NCBI RefSeq assembly: GCF_001238295.1
Contig: NZ_LGXZ01000007.1
Span: 186,001-250,000, forward strand
Reading direction: 5' to 3'
From: Ruegeria sp. 6PALISEP08
Lineage (GTDB): Bacteria; Pseudomonadota; Alphaproteobacteria; Rhodobacterales; Rhodobacteraceae
Length of the DNA stretch: 64,000 nucleotides
A program made the translations under genes and the position numbers. Numbering within the stretch: position 1 is the stretch's first letter; each line of letters starts with the position of its first letter. Below, piece by piece: positions 61,192 through 64,000 of this stretch. The notes beneath the pieces are model-generated. The model did no database searches, was not told the DNA's origin, and saw only the letters and a list, made by a program, of their open reading frames with translations.

Positions 61192-62121
61192 TTACTCGCC
61201 CAGGATCTCTTCGATCTTGGCGAACGAGGCTTTGTCTTGCTCGATCTGAGCATTGGAGGCAACGGGATCCTGCCAGTAAATCAGAGCCCCGGTTTCTTCA
61301 GCCAGTTGTTTGGCCTTGTCAGAGCTCAGCGCCTTTTGAGCAGCAGCCGAGATCTTTTCGCGGGCGTCCGCTGGTGTGTCCTTATGGACAAACAAGCCGT
61401 TCCATAGGGCCAAAGGCAGATCCGGGTTCAGTTCCACGATTGTCGGCGTATCGGGCACCAACGAAATCCGCTCACCGCCGATGCTAGCAAGAACGTTCAC
61501 CTGATCCAGACAGGGCAGGATGAGTTGAAGCGTTGTGTTGATTACGTCAACATCGCCCGATGCCAGTGTGTTGCAGTCCAGCGCATCAAACGCCGCTTCG
61601 CTGGCAAAGTCGAACCCGCTGCTGACGGCAGCTGCAAAGGTCACTTGGGTGGGCGGCAGAACGGAACCGAAATGGCCAAGTGCGACGTCGTTTTCCTTGC
61701 CGTGTTCCGCCAGTTCCTCCCAGCTTGAGAAAGGCGCATCCTTGCTGGATGCGATAACGAACGGGTAGGTCAGGAAGATCCCGATCGGATCAAACGGGTT
61801 GGGGTTGAGCTCGGGGATTCCGATTTCGGGGCCAATAACCGGCACGCCGATGACAAAGGAACCGATGGTGTAGCCGTCCGCAGGGGCGGTTGCCACCTCG
61901 ACGGCACCGGGGAACGGACCACCACCGCCGCCGGGTTTGTTCACGACTGCGGCTGGCACGCCATACATGGCCTGAAATTCATCGGCGATCATCCGCGTCA
62001 GCACGTCCTCCAGATCGCCCGGCGGCCATGGCACTACAAAGCTGACCGGCTTTTCAGGGTACTCGGCCAGTGCAGCGGTTGCTGATGCCACAAAAGCCGC
62101 GGCTGTAAGAAATTTCTTCAT
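61192..62121 (-). CDS. tctC: Tripartite tricarboxylate transporter, TctC periplasmic binding protein
   Basis: A 309-residue secreted protein with signal peptide at residues 1-19 (ending ATAALA). The start of the mature part, EYPEKPVSFVVPWPPG, and NKPGGGGGPFPGAVEV around residue 67 are typical of the large TctC/BugT family. It captures a carboxylate outside the membrane for TctAB. First gene of the leftward operon; AGGAG precedes the ATG. It diverges from the IclR gene, which likely controls the operon. Ligand unknown. Confidence 0.91.
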   Translation of the reverse strand: MKKFLTAAAFVASATAALAEYPEKPVSFVVPWPPGDLEDVLTRMIADEFQAMYGVPAAVVNKPGGGGGPFPGAVEVATAPADGYTIGSFVIGVPVIGPEIGIPELNPNPFDPIGIFLTYPFVIASSKDAPFSSWEELAEHGKENDVALGHFGSVLPPTQVTFAAAVSSGFDFASEAAFDALDCNTLASGDVDVINTTLQLILPCLDQVNVLASIGGERISLVPDTPTIVELNPDLPLALWNGLFVHKDTPADAREKISAAAQKALSSDKAKQLAEETGALIYWQDPVASNAQIEQDKASFAKIEEILGE

Positions 62122-62158
62122 TGACTCCTCCCATACGTGGTTCATTATTTGATCCGCG

Positions 62159-62185
62159 TTAACAATAATAATGTTGCTTTGTTAA
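62159..62185. promoter_or_regulatory. Candidate IclR operator
   Basis: Inverted arms TTAACAA and TTGTTAA, 13 bases apart, in the AT-rich gap between tctC and the IclR gene. Inside is an AACA...TGTT smaller palindrome. Position suggests control of both divergent units. Confidence 0.5.
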
Positions 62186-62229
62186 GTTAGTTCTGTCAAG
62201 TATTCCCTGAGCGAGAGGACGTGAAACAC

Positions 62230-63009
62230 ATGGGTACTGCCCTTAATGCCCTAAAAATGCTGGATTACTTTTCAAACGCGCGACCAGAAATCGGCCTGAG
62301 TCACATTGCGCGACTGTCCGGATTGAACAAGGCAACTGCGCTGCGCCACCTGCGTGCGCTTGAGGAATACGGCCTGATCGAGCAGAATCCCATGACCAAG
62401 TCTTATGCCATTGGACCGGCAGCCTTGCGTCTGGCCGCGCTGCGCGAAATCGCCCGGCCCGGCATCGAAAGTGCGCGCCAGAAAATGCAGGTTGCGATGC
62501 AGAGCGTTGGTGAAAGCCTGCATCTGTCTCTGTTGGAAAAGACTGTGTTGCAAACCGCATTGGTGGTTGAAACAACGCGGCACAGCGTGCGCGTCAGCCT
62601 TGATCCCAGTGAAATATTGCCGATCAATGCCACGGCTTCTGGTCTTTGTATGCTCAGCTTTGGCCCGACCAGTTTGATGGATCGTTTGGATCAGGACGAG
62701 CAGGTGCGGTTCACGGACGCCACGCTCACGGATCCTGATATTATCAAAGAACGAGTAGCGCAGATCAGTGTCTCGGGTTGGGCCAACAGCAGCGGCAGCT
62801 ACGAAGAGGGCGTCTTTGGATACGCAGCGCCGATTTTTGGCATCAATCAAGTCGCTCTGGGGACCATCGCAATTGCTGTGCCTGAAGGCCGGGCCACTGA
62901 CGACCGCCTGCCATCAATTCTGTCCGCTTTGCACGCTCTTTCGACTGACCTGACCGCAGATTTTGGCGGTCAGTTGCCCGACACCTTTCCAACCGAATTC
63001 CACCCGTGA
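62230..63009 (+). CDS. IclR-family transcriptional regulator
   Basis: A 259-residue IclR protein. The winged helix-turn-helix is at about residues 20-55 (LSHIARLSGLNKATALRHL), and the GAF-like ligand domain follows (LEKTVLQTALVVETTRHSVRV, INATASGLCML, YEEGVFGYAAPIF). I prefer ATG at 62230, ten bases after GAGAGGA, over the GTG at 62221. It diverges from tctC and is cotranscribed with the aminotransferase gene behind it. Probable regulator of the Tct operon and itself; effector likely a carboxylate. Confidence 0.9.
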   Translation: MGTALNALKMLDYFSNARPEIGLSHIARLSGLNKATALRHLRALEEYGLIEQNPMTKSYAIGPAALRLAALREIARPGIESARQKMQVAMQSVGESLHLSLLEKTVLQTALVVETTRHSVRVSLDPSEILPINATASGLCMLSFGPTSLMDRLDQDEQVRFTDATLTDPDIIKERVAQISVSGWANSSGSYEEGVFGYAAPIFGINQVALGTIAIAVPEGRATDDRLPSILSALHALSTDLTADFGGQLPDTFPTEFHP

Positions 63010-63043
63010 CCGAGGGTGAGCAACACTTCCGGAGGCCCGCACC

Positions 63044-64000
63044 ATGAAAGATTCGAACTTTCTGAAGGAAAACAACGCCCGTTATTTCTGGCACCCGATG
63101 GCGCATCCTGCCGACAGTCAAAAGAACCCCCCGACCATTCTGAATGGCGGTGAAGGTGTCAGCATCATTGATGTCGACGGTCACAAGGCGCTGGATGCCG
63201 TGGGGGGGTTGTGGAACGTCAATCTGGGCTATTCCTGCGAACCGGTAAAGCAGGCCATAGCGGATCAGCTGAACGCATTGCCTTATTACTCCACATTTCG
63301 CGGAACCAGCAACGACAAGGCCATCGAGTTGTCATATGAACTGGCGCAGTTTTTTGCGCCAGACGGTTTGACTCGCGCGTTCTTTACGTCCGGTGGATCG
63401 GATTCTGTTGAGATCGCGCTGAAGCTCGCGCGGCAATATCACAAGGTTCGGGGCGACGCGGGACGCACCAAGTTTATCAGCCTCAAGCAAGGCTATCATG
63501 GCACCCATTTCGCGGCGGCATCAGTCAACGGCAATCAAAAGTTTCGCGCGGTCTATGAGCCGATGATGCCGGGCTGTTTCCATGTGCCCGCCCCCTGGAC
63601 CTATCGCAATCCGTTTGACGAAACCGACCCCGAACGTCTGGCGCAGCTATGCGTCAAGGCGCTGGAGGCCGAGATTGCGTTTCAAGGGGCGAACACGGTT
63701 GCGGCATTTATTATGGAACCGGTTCTGGGGGCTGGGGGCGTGATCCCACCGCACAAAAGCTTTATGCCCATGGTGCGCGAGGTTTGTTCCAAACACGGTA
63801 TCCTGTTGATCTCGGACGAAATCATCACGGCATTTGGCCGCACTGGCAGCGAAAGTGGTGCTCGGCATTGGGGTGTTCAGCCGGATATCATGACAACAGC
63901 GAAGGCGATCACCAACGGGTACTTTCCCTTTGGCGCTGCAATGATTTCAGGCGCTGTCGCCGAGGTATTCGAAAAGGACACCACCGGGCTCGCATCCGTC
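63044..64000 (+). CDS. Class III aminotransferase, partial (3' end beyond window)
   Basis: The first 319 codons of an omega-aminotransferase are present. It begins NARYFWHPMAHPADS, as in taurine- or beta-alanine-pyruvate type enzymes. FFTSGGSDSVEIALKLAR is the PLP phosphate site, LISDEIITAFGRTGSES holds the ring-contacting Asp, and Lys287 in TTAKAITNGYFPFGA forms the aldimine. GGAGG precedes the ATG, 34 bases behind the IclR stop. It is different from the copy at 43227-44603. The product aldehyde may be passed to the aldehyde dehydrogenase of the divergent operon. Confidence 0.9.
   Translation, partial: MKDSNFLKENNARYFWHPMAHPADSQKNPPTILNGGEGVSIIDVDGHKALDAVGGLWNVNLGYSCEPVKQAIADQLNALPYYSTFRGTSNDKAIELSYELAQFFAPDGLTRAFFTSGGSDSVEIALKLARQYHKVRGDAGRTKFISLKQGYHGTHFAAASVNGNQKFRAVYEPMMPGCFHVPAPWTYRNPFDETDPERLAQLCVKALEAEIAFQGANTVAAFIMEPVLGAGGVIPPHKSFMPMVREVCSKHGILLISDEIITAFGRTGSESGARHWGVQPDIMTTAKAITNGYFPFGAAMISGAVAEVFEKDTTGLASV

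Noticed and set aside
1-64000. tRNA, rRNA or CRISPR array
   Set aside because: I scanned by eye for cloverleaf ends, rRNA cores and regularly spaced repeats and found none. A covariance-model scan would be needed to be certain about small RNAs.

Overview
The window looks like part of an extrachromosomal replicon (plasmid or chromid) of a marine Rhodobacterales (Roseobacter-group) bacterium. The evidence is a DnaA-like replication initiator beside a parAB operon with three identical 16-bp palindromes (10.4-13.9 kb), a plasmid type known from Rhodobacterales. It also rests on the gene stock: MttB-like methyltransferases, several dimethylglycine-dehydrogenase-like flavoproteins, TRAP and TctABC transporters, and LysR regulators. 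No rRNA, tRNA or CRISPR was seen. This reading uses protein motifs and base patterns only; no database search was possible.

Region A (1-10.3 kb) is a leftward catabolic block. A DMGDH-like flavoprotein, an MttB-like methyltransferase, an Ldh2-type reductase and a DadA-like oxidase are followed by a DapA-family enzyme, a proline racemase/4-hydroxyproline epimerase and a second DadA-like oxidase. A GcvA-type LysR gene diverges from it. Together they suggest demethylation of an N-methylated imino acid followed by (hydroxy)proline breakdown. Region B (10.3-14.7 kb) is the replication and partition module. Region C (14.7-21.8 kb) is a LysR-controlled rightward operon: a three-gene TRAP transporter, a three-subunit opine-oxidase/D-hydroxyproline-dehydrogenase-like enzyme, and RidA.

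Region D (21.8-37.3 kb) is an accessory zone littered with IS6-family elements, IS6 ends and one IS30 remnant. Cargo includes an MFS transporter, a class III cyclase, a DUF2520 protein, a glutathione transferase, a secreted N-acyl-D-amino-acid deacylase, the RNA 2'-phosphotransferase KptA, a cysteine-rich repeat protein, a 45-residue membrane protein, a small ParB-fold protein and a T4 Rnl1-type RNA ligase. The ligase is preceded by a promoter, a 34-codon leader ORF and a terminator hairpin, arranged like an attenuator.

Region E (37.3-41.1 kb) is a TetR-headed leftward operon for a Rieske oxygenase and its reductase. The TetR promoter carries two copies of the same operator palindrome. A PcaB-like ORF next to it starts inside an IS6 end.

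Region F (42.2-64 kb) is a second catabolic block. A MetR-like LysR gene diverges from a five-gene operon holding two aldehyde-forming or -using enzymes (class III aminotransferase, aldehyde dehydrogenase), a SelA-like PLP enzyme, a DUF4392 (D-glutamate cyclase-like) protein and a class V PLP enzyme. Converging on it are two tandem DMGDH-like flavoproteins and a second MttB homologue. A nearly identical 13-bp MetR-type box lies before both operons, suggesting one regulon. Then come a Tm-1-like protein, an aldehyde dehydrogenase and TctABC, all leftward, and a divergent IclR gene followed by a class III aminotransferase cut by the window end.
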